Part shown: positions 8,766 to 17,694 of the stretch, one piece after another | Layout: every line of letters starts with the position of its first letter | Numbering within the stretch: position 1 is the first letter of the stretch | NCBI GenBank assembly: GCA_022072245.1 | Contig: JAJVIA010000093.1 | Location: forward strand, 1 to 52,198 | DNA from: Anaerolineae bacterium | GTDB lineage: Bacteria; Chloroflexota; Anaerolineae; UBA4142; SHND01 | Length of the DNA stretch: 52,198 nt | Direction of reading: 5' to 3' | Notes under the pieces: model-generated | The model's input: only the letters and a program-made list of their open reading frames with translations | Told to the model about the DNA's origin: nothing | Database searches by the model: none | Position numbers and translations under genes: made by a program

Positions 8766-9676
8766 AGCCAACCTGCTTCTTTCGCCTTCTCGTGGATCAA
8801 TCCTGCCAGCCCATCGATCATCTCTGGCGCGGTGTTGAGCATTTCGATGCGTTCGAGATGAATGCCAAGTGATTTGGCAAGATTTTGATAGACGATGTCA
8901 ATGTCATACAGAATTTCAACATGCTCGCATACGAACCCAATGGGGCAAAGCAGGATATGTTTTTTGCCTTCCGCCACAAGGCGTTCGATCACTTCGCCGG
9001 CATCGGGTCCAAGCCAGGGGATGGTGGAGATGGCGGCAGATTGGAATGCAAACTCATGCGGTTGTGAGCTGAGTTTTTCCATCACCGCCGAGACGGTTTC
9101 ACACAGTTGCACGGGATAGGGATCATTCCATTCCAGAATCTTCTCGGGCAGGCTGTGCGCGGTAAAGATGACAGGAACATCTGCGCGGATTTCTTCGGGA
9201 AATCGTTTCAACGCTTCACGCACGCGTCCCGCAAGTGCATTGATGTATCCCGCATCCAGATGCCAGTTTTCGATACGGGCAAATGCAATCGGCGCGTTGA
9301 CTTCATCGAGCCGTAGATAATATGCGCCGATGCTCATGCGCGAATAATGCGGCGCCATGACCACGCTCACCGCCTTCTCAATTCCTTCCGCTTGCATGTT
9401 TGCCAGTGCATCCTTGATGAAGGGATGCCAGTGACGCATTCCGATGTAGGCTTTGAATTGACCGCCACTCTTGTTCAACACAGACTCGAGCGCGTCTGCC
9501 TGCGCTTGCGTTTGCTCCAGAATGGGGGATCGTCCGCCGATCTCGCGGTAGCGTTCGCGCACTTCGTGGATGATCTCCTGCGAAGTGGGACGATAGCCAC
9601 GGACATCCAGGAGGTATGGCTCAACATCCTCCAGTTTATCGGGACCTCCATATGCCATTACCAATAATCCGATCAT
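8762..9676 (-). CDS. hemH: Ferrochelatase (probably coproporphyrin ferrochelatase)
   Basis: A 304-residue enzyme that inserts ferrous iron into the porphyrin. It begins MIGLLVMAYGGPDKLEDVEP, the usual ferrochelatase start. FTAHSLPEKI carries the catalytic His, and CPIGFVCEHVEILYDID the conserved Glu and His region. No C-terminal membrane anchor or Fe-S cysteines are seen, which fits the soluble coproporphyrin-type enzyme. The ATG at 9676 gives an ATGA overlap with the upstream DUF4491 gene; an in-frame ATG at 9694 would add six residues. Its place between hemE and hemY, with hemQ upstream, supports the coproporphyrin route. Confidence 0.94.
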   Translation of the reverse strand: MIGLLVMAYGGPDKLEDVEPYLLDVRGYRPTSQEIIHEVRERYREIGGRSPILEQTQAQADALESVLNKSGGQFKAYIGMRHWHPFIKDALANMQAEGIEKAVSVVMAPHYSRMSIGAYYLRLDEVNAPIAFARIENWHLDAGYINALAGRVREALKRFPEEIRADVPVIFTAHSLPEKILEWNDPYPVQLCETVSAVMEKLSSQPHEFAFQSAAISTIPWLGPDAGEVIERLVAEGKKHILLCPIGFVCEHVEILYDIDIVYQNLAKSLGIHLERIEMLNTAPEMIDGLAGLIHEKAKEAGWL

Positions 9677-10005
9677 AGATGAGGAGCCTTCCATTTCCTA
9701 ATGATTTCTTCATAGGGCGGTTTTATCTTTTTTGAATTGAACGGGAACCAGCCCAACTCCGCACGGACAGCCTGCTCCTTAAGTTCAGTCGAGCCCCAGA
9801 CGAAGGTTGCACCCAGTACGCCAACGACAATAGACAACCAATCTGATGAAATGAAGAGGGATGTAAACACGATTAGGAAACCCAGACCCATCATGTAGGG
9901 CCACCATAGGTAGCCTAAGTATCGTTCGCCGCGGATGACAAGCGGAAACCCCAGTCCGATGATTAGCAGGGTCGCCATACCGATGATCAATCCAAAAGCG
10001 TTCAT
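9673..10005 (-). CDS. DUF4491-like membrane protein, second copy
   Basis: A 110-residue protein with three membrane segments (about residues 4-22, 33-51 and 55-70), followed by ELKEQAVRAELGWFPFNSKK. The helices plus a Glu/Arg-rich stretch ending in GWFPxN resemble DUF4491. It overlaps both neighbours by 4 bp. The upstream gene is a divergent paralogue. Function is unknown; the location among the late haem genes suggests a membrane partner of ferrochelatase or its substrate, which is only an inference. Confidence 0.7.
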   Translation of the reverse strand: MNAFGLIIGMATLLIIGLGFPLVIRGERYLGYLWWPYMMGLGFLIVFTSLFISSDWLSIVVGVLGATFVWGSTELKEQAVRAELGWFPFNSKKIKPPYEEIIRKWKAPHL

Positions 10006-10391
10006 GGTGTTTGCTGCCCAGTGATCTGTGAGCCAGTTGGTTCGCGATTGAGCAGGTCAACCGTCGTCGCGGAGGGATGTTCTTTGAGAATTCGGGCATG
10101 GCGCGGGTTGTTCGGATTGGCGGGAGCATGTCCATGCTTGACGCGGTTTTGCTGCCGCGTGAATTCAAGCGCATCCCACAGGAGAGTGATGCCTGTGATG
10201 CCGAAGGCAGTCTTCACCAACAGGTTGTCCACGATCAATGAGAAATATTCCAGCGAAACACCCAGGACAATCGCCACCACCGTTGGAACCCAAATCGTCC
10301 GTGAAGAAGCTTCAATCTTACGAACAGCCACATGACCGACCCATATGCTCAGGAAAGCGGTGGCGGCAGCAATGAGACCAAGCCAATTCAT
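10002..10391 (-). CDS. DUF4491-like membrane protein, first copy
   Basis: A 129-residue protein starting MNWLGLIAAATAFLSIWVGH, with three helices and then WDALEFTRQQNRVKHGHAPANP. The same architecture is seen in the adjacent copy (ELKEQ...GWFPFN). The C-terminal 30 residues are a polar, probably cytosolic tail absent from the other copy. Its start shares one base with the hemE stop and its stop overlaps the next start (ATGA). The pair probably arose by tandem duplication and may form a heterodimer. Confidence 0.68.
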   Translation of the reverse strand: MNWLGLIAAATAFLSIWVGHVAVRKIEASSRTIWVPTVVAIVLGVSLEYFSLIVDNLLVKTAFGITGITLLWDALEFTRQQNRVKHGHAPANPNNPRHARILKEHPSATTVDLLNREPTGSQITGQQTP

Positions 10392-11434
10392 CAGACCTCC
10401 GCCTTTTCAGCAGAAAATTCATGCACCATGTCCACGACTGCTTTGACACTATCAACGGGCGTGTGTTGCAGGATGCCGTGTCCGAGATTGAAGATGTGAC
10501 CAGGTCTGCCATTTGCGCGGCGTAATACATCATAGACACGCGCCTTGATTTCAGGGAGCGGCGCGAAGAGCGTGATGGGGTCAAGATTCCCTTGCACGGC
10601 GACATCGTCTCCGAGCAGCGACCAGCCGTCGTCAAGCAGGATGCGCCAGTCGAGCCCGATCACGTCGCCGCCCGCACGTTTCATCAGCGGCAGGAGCGTC
10701 GTCGTGTTCGTCCCAAAATGGATAACAGGCACGTTCATGGACTGCGCGGCTTTGAGCAGTTTTTGCGAATACGGCAACACGAACGTTTCGTAATCCGATG
10801 GGCTGAGCGCGCCGACCCACGAGTCAAAGACCTGTACCGCCTGCGCGCCAGCGCGAATCTGCGCCGTGAGGTAATCGCTGAACACATCGGCGAGCTTGTC
10901 CATCAGGGCATGGAAAACGTCAGGCGCGGAATACATCATCGTTTTGGTCTTGAGAAATTCGCGTGACGACCCGCCTTCGATGATGTAGGATGCAACGGTG
11001 AACGGCGCGCCGCAAAAGCCGATGAGCGGCGTGTCCGTGAGTTCCCTGCGCAGGATGCGAATCGCTTCCATGACATAGCCAAGGTCTGTTTCTGCATCGA
11101 CAGGTTTCAATGCCCTGACATCGTCCATCGTGCGGACAGGATTCTGCAACACGGGACCTTCACCTTTGGCAAACTCCAAGCCGACGCCCAGCGGAATGGC
11201 GGGGAGCAAAATATCGGCGAAGAGGATCGCCGCATCCACGCCAAACGCGCGGACGGGCTGGAGGGTCACCTCGGCGGCGAGCTCGGGCTGATAACAAATT
11301 TCAAGTAATGAGTATTTCTCGCGGATGGCGCGGTATTCGGGCATGTAACGCCCTGCCTGGCGCATGAACCAGACGGGAGTTGTATCAACGGGTTTGCGTC
11401 GGCAGGCTTGTAAAAAACGGCTGTTCATTTCCAT
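10391..11434 (-). CDS. hemE: Uroporphyrinogen decarboxylase
   Basis: A 347-residue cytosolic enzyme that converts uroporphyrinogen III to coproporphyrinogen III. It has the signature PVWFMRQAGRYMPEYR near residue 20, GFCGAPFTVASYIIEGG near 145, and FNLGHGILQHTPVDSV near the C-terminus. ATG at 11434 overlaps the hemQ stop; ATG at 11428 would instead give a simple ATGA overlap and starts MNSRFLQA, closer to many homologues. The product feeds HemY/HemH/HemQ encoded in the same operon. Confidence 0.96.
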   Translation of the reverse strand: MEMNSRFLQACRRKPVDTTPVWFMRQAGRYMPEYRAIREKYSLLEICYQPELAAEVTLQPVRAFGVDAAILFADILLPAIPLGVGLEFAKGEGPVLQNPVRTMDDVRALKPVDAETDLGYVMEAIRILRRELTDTPLIGFCGAPFTVASYIIEGGSSREFLKTKTMMYSAPDVFHALMDKLADVFSDYLTAQIRAGAQAVQVFDSWVGALSPSDYETFVLPYSQKLLKAAQSMNVPVIHFGTNTTTLLPLMKRAGGDVIGLDWRILLDDGWSLLGDDVAVQGNLDPITLFAPLPEIKARVYDVLRRANGRPGHIFNLGHGILQHTPVDSVKAVVDMVHEFSAEKAEV

Positions 11435-12120
11435 AAGGCAAGGGTCTCTTCGGCAGGGTGATAGATGGCGGTGTGTAGCGGCGTGTCGTGCAGGGTGTAA
11501 CGGCGCGCTTCGGTATCACGCAATTCGTTGACCAAATCAGAGAAGCGGGTCAGGTCGTCGGTCTCGTACACCACGACAAATTCCTGGTTTTGCAAACCGA
11601 ACGAGTAAAGGAGCAGTTGGCTGATGTCTTCGTATTGTTTGCCAATGCGGATGTGTTCGTTCATCATGCCCTGACGTGCGTCGCGGCTCATCAGATACCA
11701 TTCGGTCGTTTTGGAGAACGGATAAATGATCAGGTACGGCTTGTGCTCATCGGAGAACGGATCAATCTCCTGCTTCGAGCGTGCCTTTGAATACTGAGAC
11801 GGACGCGTAAAACCCCAGAGCGAATCCTTTTGTTCGATCAGATGGCGATAGGGAGCCAGCGCCTTTGCAAACTTCTCGAAAAAGACGGCAGCATCCTGAT
11901 TATTTTTCACAGTTAAAGCAGACCATACGATCAGGTCCACATCATGTTCGGTGCCTTGAAACAGGTCCACTTTTTGGGCGGAGGCGCGTAGGGCAGCCAG
12001 CCAATTTTTATGAAATTCTGCACGTTCATCCACGCTCAAAGACCAATACGCGTCCTTGAAAGAAAATAAAGAGTAGTGGTTGAACGTGCGCAGGGATTGT
12101 TCGGCCGTCTCCGTGGTCAT
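11425..12120 (-). CDS. hemQ: Coproheme decarboxylase (HemQ/ChdC, chlorite-dismutase fold)
   Basis: A 231-residue protein of the chlorite dismutase superfamily. Recognisable stretches are FNHYSLFSFKDAYW at the N-terminus, KPYLIIYPFSKTTEWYLMS in the centre, and RQGMMNEHIRIGKQY, which is the conserved region before the haem-facing His. It decarboxylates coproheme to haem b, the final step of the coproporphyrin pathway. The chlorite-degrading members carry an extra distal Arg that cannot be judged here, but the position between radical SAM and hemE strongly favours HemQ. It starts one base after the radical SAM stop. Confidence 0.92.
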   Translation of the reverse strand: MTTETAEQSLRTFNHYSLFSFKDAYWSLSVDERAEFHKNWLAALRASAQKVDLFQGTEHDVDLIVWSALTVKNNQDAAVFFEKFAKALAPYRHLIEQKDSLWGFTRPSQYSKARSKQEIDPFSDEHKPYLIIYPFSKTTEWYLMSRDARQGMMNEHIRIGKQYEDISQLLLYSFGLQNQEFVVVYETDDLTRFSDLVNELRDTEARRYTLHDTPLHTAIYHPAEETLALWK

Positions 12121-13266
12121 TTACGCTCCTTGGGGAATATACAAACAGGCTGGGTCGGATTCAAGATAATCTCCAGTCACACCATACGCGCGCCCGCGCT
12201 GACCACCGCACACATCGCGGTATTCGCAGATACCGCAACGTCCCTTGATCTTGTCAGGGGTCCGCAGGTCGGTGAATAACTGTGAGTTGCGGTACACATC
12301 GATCACATCATCCGTGCGGACATTACCTGCCGTGAGCGGCAGGAAGCCAGAAGGTTGAATATCACCCACATGGGAGATAAACAAGAAACCGTTTCCGTCA
12401 TTGACGCCGCGTGTTGGGCGATTGAGTCCATCTGCATATTGAAAACCAGCGCCCTGAAAAGTGACGGGGTTATCACCGCCCTGTTCTGCGCGTTTACGCT
12501 CGATCGCCACACGGCGATACATAGGTGCAGCCGTGGATTTAATGTCAAATGGAGCAGTCTTGGAAAGGTCATACAGCAAATTGAAAGTACGCTCGTGTTC
12601 TTCAGCGGAGATCATGTTTTTGACCTGAGCACGTCCCGTCGGCACAAGGAAGAACAGCGACCATTGCACCGCACCTACCTCCTGAATGAATGGCACCATT
12701 TCATCGAGAATATCGACATTATGTTTTGAAATGGTCGTATTCACCTGCACACTGATCCCGATCTCCTGAGCACGGTGCAAAATATCCATCGTGCGCTGCC
12801 ATGAGCCGGCAACCTGACGAAAATTATCGTGGATCTCTGCGCTGGGCGCATCCAGTGAGAGTGCAATGCGGCGAATCCCTGCATCACGCACTTTCTCAAG
12901 CCGTGCGGTTGTTGGCAGTGCGGTGGCGGTCGGGGTTAACGAACAACGTAGACCTTTTTGCGTGGCATACGCGATCAACTCATGCAAATCCTTGCGCATC
13001 ATCGGGTCGCCACCTGTGAAGATCAGGATCGGGGAACCAAAATCCGCCAGACGGTCGATGAGGTGAAGCGCTTCTTCCGTGTTCAATTCGTTTGGGTCGG
13101 GCGTGTGCATCGCATCCGCGCGGCAATGAACACAGGCATACGCGCAGGCACGTGTCACTTCCCAGGCGATGGTGAAGGGCGCCAGATTGAAATCGGCATG
13201 CACCATGCGTTCGTTGTGCATCGTTCGCTCAGATGCGGCGCGGGGAGTTAGATTTTCTAATGACAT
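12121..13266 (-). CDS. Radical SAM/SPASM protein of the haem-associated TIGR04053 type
   Basis: A 381-residue enzyme. The radical SAM cluster motif CAYACVHC lies near residue 40 and is followed by ILIFTGGDPMMRKDL. A C-terminal SPASM-like region CGICEYRDVCGGQRGRAY suggests at least one auxiliary Fe-S cluster. It resembles the AhbC/AhbD/NirJ-related family often found beside haem genes (TIGR04053 from memory). Its substrate is unknown; the pathway is already complete without it. It may act on a porphyrin side chain or serve haem-requiring enzymes under anoxia. Confidence 0.85.
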   Translation of the reverse strand: MSLENLTPRAASERTMHNERMVHADFNLAPFTIAWEVTRACAYACVHCRADAMHTPDPNELNTEEALHLIDRLADFGSPILIFTGGDPMMRKDLHELIAYATQKGLRCSLTPTATALPTTARLEKVRDAGIRRIALSLDAPSAEIHDNFRQVAGSWQRTMDILHRAQEIGISVQVNTTISKHNVDILDEMVPFIQEVGAVQWSLFFLVPTGRAQVKNMISAEEHERTFNLLYDLSKTAPFDIKSTAAPMYRRVAIERKRAEQGGDNPVTFQGAGFQYADGLNRPTRGVNDGNGFLFISHVGDIQPSGFLPLTAGNVRTDDVIDVYRNSQLFTDLRTPDKIKGRCGICEYRDVCGGQRGRAYGVTGDYLESDPACLYIPQGA

Positions 13267-13279
13267 GATATTTTCCTTT

Positions 13280-14320
13280 TTATTTCAACCACTTCGCCGC
13301 ATCGACGGCATGGTAGGTAATAATTACATCTGCGCCTGCACGCTTGATCGAAGTCAATGTTTCGAGTGTGACTTTTGCTTCGTCCACCCAGCCATTCGCG
13401 GCGGCGGCTTTAATCATCGAATACTCACCGCTGACGTTGTACGCCGCCATCGGTAATTCTGGGAACGCATCCTTCACCACACGAATGACATCAAGATAAG
13501 CCAGTGCAGGTTTCACCATTAACATATCCGCGCCTTCTTCCACATCCAACGCGGCTTCACGCAAGGCTTCATGCACATTGGCAGGATCCATTTGGTGAGA
13601 TTTTCTATCGCCGAACTTCGGAGCGCCTTCTGCCGCATCGCGGAACGGACCATAGAACGACGATGCGTATTTCACGGCATACGACAGGATCGGCAGGTTC
13701 TCATACCCAGCACCATCCAACCCTTCACGGATCGCCGTTACCATTCCATCCATCATGCCTGATGGTGCGACAATATCTGCACCACACTCGGCATGTGAGA
13801 TTACCACCTTCGCCAGCACATCCAGTGTCGGGTCGTTCAACACATACCCCTCAGGTAGACCAGCATGAAAATGTTTACCCGTATTCAAAATACCGCAATG
13901 TCCGTGATCGGTGTATTCGCACAGGCACACATCCGTCACCACAACCATCTCAGGAATTTCCTTCTTGATCGCCCGAATCGCCTGCTGGACAATTCCATCT
14001 TCTGCAAAATTCTCCAGCCCGATCGGATCCTTCTCTTTGGGTATTCCAAACAGGATGACAGCGCTCACACCCGACTTTGCAGCTGTTTCTGCTTCTCGAA
14101 CCGCTTCCGCCACGGATAGTTGATACACGCCAGGCATCGAGCCGATGGCAGTCCGTCCCGTTCCATGCCGCACGAAGAGTGGGTAAATAAAATCATGCGA
14201 GTTGAGTTCCGTCTCCCGTACCATCGCGCGGATGGCAGGGTTGGCACGTAAGCGGCGCGGACGAACCAATTTACGATTAACGATTAACGATTGACGATTT
14301 TCAAGTTCAATCAGAGTCAT
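13280..14320 (-). CDS. hemB: Delta-aminolevulinic acid dehydratase (porphobilinogen synthase)
   Basis: A 346-residue enzyme that condenses two 5-aminolevulinate molecules. The Schiff-base lysines lie in [18 protein letters not shown] and [25 protein letters not shown] provides the three zinc-binding Cys, so this is the zinc-dependent type. The first 17 residues ([17 protein letters not shown]) precede the usual start region [20 protein letters not shown] and are encoded by a short tandem repeat, so the enzyme has an accidental N-terminal extension. The start overlaps the hemD stop by 4 bp. Confidence 0.95.
   Translation of the reverse strand: MTLIELENRQSLIVNRKLVRPRRLRANPAIRAMVRETELNSHDFIYPLFVRHGTGRTAIGSMPGVYQLSVAEAVREAETAAKSGVSAVILFGIPKEKDPIGLENFAEDGIVQQAIRAIKKEIPEMVVVTDVCLCEYTDHGHCGILNTGKHFHAGLPEGYVLNDPTLDVLAKVVISHAECGADIVAPSGMMDGMVTAIREGLDGAGYENLPILSYAVKYASSFYGPFRDAAEGAPKFGDRKSHQMDPANVHEALREAALDVEEGADMLMVKPALAYLDVIRVVKDAFPELPMAAYNVSGEYSMIKAAAANGWVDEAKVTLETLTSIKRAGADVIITYHAVDAAKWLK
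14270..14299. repeat. Short tandem repeat in the 5' end of hemB
   Basis: Units of TACGATTA, ACGATTA, ACGATT and GACGATT follow one another on the plus strand. They encode QSLIVNRK at the N-terminus of HemB, before the region where homologues begin. This looks like expansion or insertion of a dispersed ACGATTA-type repeat at the hemD/hemB junction, read through in frame. Confidence 0.7.
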
Positions 14321-15063
14321 AATTTCTCCGTATGTGTGATGGCTTCGATCAAGCCTTCGGTTGTGTATTCTTTTGCAACAACAAGTTTGAGCAACCCTTC
14401 CTCTTTTGCAGCTTGTTCGGTAATGGGACCGATGCAGGCAAATAACGGATTGTTTGGAAGGTTCAATGGATCGAGTCCGTTTTGTTTCGCAATCGCGAAG
14501 AAGTTTTCAACGGTTGACGCGCTGGTGAAGGTGATAACATCCACGCCTGACTTCAATGCGCTCAATCCATCTTCATCAACTTGAGCGGGCAAGGTTTGAT
14601 AAACGATGATCTCGTGTGCAATACCACCTGCATTGGCAATCGCTTCAGGCAGCACCTGACGGGCGATCTCAGCGCGTGGGAGCAGGACCCACTTACCTTG
14701 CAGATCACCCAAGCCAGGCAAAATGGCTTCTGCAACATATTCCTCGGGGACAAAGTCTGGTTCGATGCTGTATTTGCGTAATGCCTCGGCGGTTTTTGGT
14801 CCAATGGCGGCGAACCTCACGCCTGCGTTCTCTTTCAAAAAGAAGACGGAATACTCATCAAACACAACGTCCACGGCATTGACCGATGTGAACACGACCC
14901 ACTCATAGCAGTTCAATTTCTCAAGAGCGCGTTCCAGTGCAACATTATTTCCAATCGGTTGGATTTCGATGACTGGGAAAAAGTTCGGTTCGAAGCCCGC
15001 AGAACGCAGTTTTTCTGCGAATTCATCGGCTTGAGTACGGGGGCGGGTGATGAGGACTTTCAT
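14317..15063 (-). CDS. hemD: Uroporphyrinogen-III synthase
   Basis: A 248-residue protein with the bilobed HemD fold. The N-terminal [19 protein letters not shown] and the central [17 protein letters not shown] are typical. The second domain has [18 protein letters not shown] and [16 protein letters not shown]. It cyclises hydroxymethylbilane from HemC. The sequence of this family is poorly conserved, but these blocks and the position between hemC and hemB are convincing. Confidence 0.94.
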   Translation of the reverse strand: MKVLITRPRTQADEFAEKLRSAGFEPNFFPVIEIQPIGNNVALERALEKLNCYEWVVFTSVNAVDVVFDEYSVFFLKENAGVRFAAIGPKTAEALRKYSIEPDFVPEEYVAEAILPGLGDLQGKWVLLPRAEIARQVLPEAIANAGGIAHEIIVYQTLPAQVDEDGLSALKSGVDVITFTSASTVENFFAIAKQNGLDPLNLPNNPLFACIGPITEQAAKEEGLLKLVVAKEYTTEGLIEAITHTEKL

Positions 15064-15075
15064 AAGAACCAGTTA

Positions 15076-15996
15076 TCAATGGACAGTGATCAGTTTGAGG
15101 ATTTTGTCTGCACCATTGTTAATTGCCTTTTGTGCAAGTTCATTACCAAGTTCAAGTGCATCAATCTCTTCACCAGTCACTTTCACAACCTTTTTTCCAT
15201 CTTCTGAAATTACCAGACCAGTCAGACTGATCACTGATGACTGGTCACTGTTTGTTGCATACGCTGCCACAGGCACGGCACACCCACCACCTAACCCTTG
15301 CAAAAATGCCCGTTCCGCCGTGACTGCTTTGCGGGTGGCTTGATCTTCGAGTTTGGAAAGCAGTGTGAGCGTTACTTCGTCGTCCGCGCGGCATTGGATC
15401 GCGAGAGCGCCTTGCCCAGGCGCGGGGAGCATGACGTCGAGTGAAAGCCATTCGGTGACGTGACCATCCAAGCCGAGGCGGGTCAACCCTGCACCAGCAA
15501 GAATGATCGCATCGTACTGACCGTCCAATGCTTTGCGCAGGCGGGTATCCACGTTGCCGCGCAGAGATTGGATGCGAAGGTCTGGACGGAGGGAAAGGAT
15601 TTGGGCAGCACGACGCAGGCTTGAGGTCCCAACTGAAGCGCCGGTTGGAAGGGTGGCGAGGGTGTATCCGTTGGCAGAGATCAGCGCGTCACGCACTTCG
15701 GCGCGGGCGGGGATACATCCGACTGTTAATCCAGCGGGGTTTTCAACGGGCAGGTCTTTGAGCGAGTGAACCGCGCAGTGGACGCCGTCATTGAGTAATT
15801 CAGATTCAAGTTCTTGTGTGAAGAGTCCCTTGCCGCCAATCTCGGGCAAAGGCTTGTCGAGAATTTTATCGCCCTGTGTAGTGATGACTTTTTCTTCACA
15901 TTCAAGGTTGGGATAAATATTTTGCAGGACATTGATGACCCATTGGGTTTGCCAGCGGGCGAGGGCGGAGGGGCGGGTGGCGAAAGTAAGTTTCAT
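15076..15996 (-). CDS. hemC: Hydroxymethylbilane synthase (porphobilinogen deaminase)
   Basis: A 306-residue cytosolic enzyme that polymerises four porphobilinogens. Visible motifs are FATRPSALARWQTQWV at the N-terminus, VHSLKDLPVE, GTSSLRRAAQI, and GLGGGCAVPVAAYA, which carries the Cys that anchors the dipyrromethane cofactor. Two repeat-like sequences lie inside the gene: one encodes SDQSSVISLTG around residue 255, the other the C-terminal LITVH. The start is 6 bp after the hemA stop. Confidence 0.96.
   Translation of the reverse strand: MKLTFATRPSALARWQTQWVINVLQNIYPNLECEEKVITTQGDKILDKPLPEIGGKGLFTQELESELLNDGVHCAVHSLKDLPVENPAGLTVGCIPARAEVRDALISANGYTLATLPTGASVGTSSLRRAAQILSLRPDLRIQSLRGNVDTRLRKALDGQYDAIILAGAGLTRLGLDGHVTEWLSLDVMLPAPGQGALAIQCRADDEVTLTLLSKLEDQATRKAVTAERAFLQGLGGGCAVPVAAYATNSDQSSVISLTGLVISEDGKKVVKVTGEEIDALELGNELAQKAINNGADKILKLITVH
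15216..15246. repeat. Inverted repeat inside hemC
   Basis: Perfect 9-bp arms GACCAGTCA (15216-15224) and TGACTGGTC (15238-15246) enclose further CTGATCACTGA units. The element encodes SDQSSVIS in the last third of HemC. A related CAGTGATCAGT unit occurs at the gene's 3' end (15080-15092). Both resemble dispersed intergenic repeats that have been read into protein. Confidence 0.6.
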
Positions 15997-16002
15997 GATT
16001 AC

Positions 16003-17325
16003 CTAATCAGCAGCATTTGAGATGGGGCAGGCTTGACCCGAGAAACCGCACAAGCCTTCGCTTTGTAAACCGAACAAGGTGCGGGCGACGGCGGCATATT
16101 CGGGCGCATGAGGACAAGACGCTTCAGCACGCAGACGGTTGGTGGGCGCGTGCAAAATTTGTTTGACCAGCGCCTGAGTCATGGCTTCGATGCGGGAACG
16201 TTCGGCTTCGGTCAGGTCGGGCAGGCGGCGCAATGTTTTCTCGAGCATCTCTTTACGGATACCCTCAGCTTGTTGGCGAATATCGGAGATAATCGGAATC
16301 ATCTCAAGTGATTTCATGTATTCAGAAAACTCTTTGATCTCTTCATCGAGAATGGATTTCACTTGCGGCACTTCTGCCATGCGTTCGGCAAGCGCACCTT
16401 CGAGTTTTTCATTCAGGCTATCGATGTCATACAATTTGACGTGGGGAATATTTGCAGCATCAGGGTCAATGTCGCGCGGCACAGCGATGTCGATCAGTAC
16501 CAACGGACGCTGCACACGCGCTTGCATTGCATGTTTGACCATTTCGGCAGACAGGATCGTGTGTGGTGCGCCAGTGGAGGAGATCAAGATGTCGGCAGTC
16601 ACCAGTGCAGAATCAAGATTTTCAAAGGTTGTGATTTCAGCCCCCCAGCGGTCTGCAATGGTGTGGGCGCGTTCCAAGGTGCGGTTGACAACCAGGATGC
16701 GGTTCGCACCGCGCTTGCGCAAGGCTTCCACTGCCAATTCCGCCATCTCGCCCGCGCCGAGGATGACCACCTGCGCTTCAGAGATGGGATGAACGACTCG
16801 CTCCGCCAATGAAGCGGCAAGGGACGATACCGAGGCAGGGTTGCGGCTGATAGCAGTCTCTGTGCGAGCGCGCTTCCCCGCATGGATGGCGGATTGGAAG
16901 AGGCGGTTCAATACGGGTCCTGCCATGTTCTGTCCACGGGAGAGTTCCAGTGAACGGACGATCTGTCCCAAAATTTGCGGCTCGCCAATGACGAGCGAGT
17001 CGAGTCCTGCCGCAACTTTAAAGAGATGACGGGCGACATCGAGATCTGCGTATCGGTAGGCATGAGTGCAGAACTGCTTCGCGGGCACGCCACTTGCGTC
17101 TGATAAAAAAGCCTCCAATTCGGCAATTGCCATATGACTGGAGGCGGCGTAGAGTTCAGTACGATTACAGGTGGAGATGATGACCAGTTCCGCGATGGAT
17201 GCAGAGAGATGCCCGCATGAAAGACGGGCCAATGCAGAACGGATCGCATCCTCGCTGAGCGAGAATTGTTCCCGAAGTTCGACTGGTGTGGTGTTGTGAT
17301 TGAGGCCGAGACAGTAGATGTGCAT
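16003..17325 (-). CDS. hemA: Glutamyl-tRNA reductase
   Basis: A 440-residue NADPH enzyme that begins tetrapyrrole synthesis. MHIYCLGLNHNTTPVELREQ is a typical start. STCNRTELYA holds the catalytic Cys. The NADP-binding domain shows VVILGAGEMAELAVEAL, and a C-terminal dimerisation helix follows. ATG at 17325 is chosen; an upstream TTG adds two residues. The C-terminus has extra Cys (CPHAPEY, LCGFSGQACPI) outside the core, which could be a metal or haem-sensing tail. It is the first gene of the operon, with a strong hairpin in its leader. Confidence 0.95.
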   Translation of the reverse strand: MHIYCLGLNHNTTPVELREQFSLSEDAIRSALARLSCGHLSASIAELVIISTCNRTELYAASSHMAIAELEAFLSDASGVPAKQFCTHAYRYADLDVARHLFKVAAGLDSLVIGEPQILGQIVRSLELSRGQNMAGPVLNRLFQSAIHAGKRARTETAISRNPASVSSLAASLAERVVHPISEAQVVILGAGEMAELAVEALRKRGANRILVVNRTLERAHTIADRWGAEITTFENLDSALVTADILISSTGAPHTILSAEMVKHAMQARVQRPLVLIDIAVPRDIDPDAANIPHVKLYDIDSLNEKLEGALAERMAEVPQVKSILDEEIKEFSEYMKSLEMIPIISDIRQQAEGIRKEMLEKTLRRLPDLTEAERSRIEAMTQALVKQILHAPTNRLRAEASCPHAPEYAAVARTLFGLQSEGLCGFSGQACPISNAAD

Positions 17326-17331
17326 AACCAA

Positions 17332-17375
17332 CCGCTTTTGATAATGAATGTCCCAACTGTATTATCAAAAGGCGG
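17332..17375 (-). promoter_or_regulatory. Hairpin in the hemA leader
   Basis: Arms CCGCTTTTGATAAT (17332-17345) and ATTATCAAAAGGCGG (17361-17375) pair over 14 bp with one bulged base. The hairpin ends 6 bases before the hemA start codon, covering the place of a ribosome binding site. No good Shine-Dalgarno sequence is visible outside it. It could repress hem operon translation when folded. There is no T-run, so it is not a terminator. Confidence 0.55.
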
Positions 17376-17694
17376 ATGGGGCTAGAGAGTTTTGTGATGG
17401 ATTTCTTTAACAATGAATGAGAGTATTTAGATTTACGTTGGGTAGATAGAACTATCTGTAGAATTATGTCATCTGTCAGAAAAGAATGAATATTTGTCAT
17501 TATCAATTGCACGAATTAATGCAGGTGATGATTTATGTTCAAGGTGTTTACAATTCAAGACACACAGTAACAAAAATCGGGAGGTTACGCCACACCATAT
17601 CAAAGCAGTGGCTGGAGCATCTTGGTTTAGGAGCGCATTTGAGGTTTCTGGATAGGGGATGTGGGAGAACCTGCCCCAAAATATGATCCGACAG
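17376..17694. other. Intergenic stretch between hemA and the copper regulon
   Basis: No gene is recognised here. The hemA promoter should lie in its left part. A short palindrome AGATAGAACTATCT (17444-17457, 6-bp arms) is a possible operator. The right part contains open frames on both strands with no recognisable protein and no ribosome binding site. Confidence 0.5.

Noticed and set aside
12121-13266. Oxygen-independent coproporphyrinogen dehydrogenase (HemN)
   Set aside because: The radical SAM motif is CxxxCxxC as in HemN, but the SPASM-like C-terminal Cys and overall sequence match the AhbC/D-related family, and the coproporphyrin route does not need HemN.
17376-17694. A small gene in the gap between hemA and 17792
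   Set aside because: Open frames on both strands have no ribosome binding site, no recognised motif and no sensible composition.
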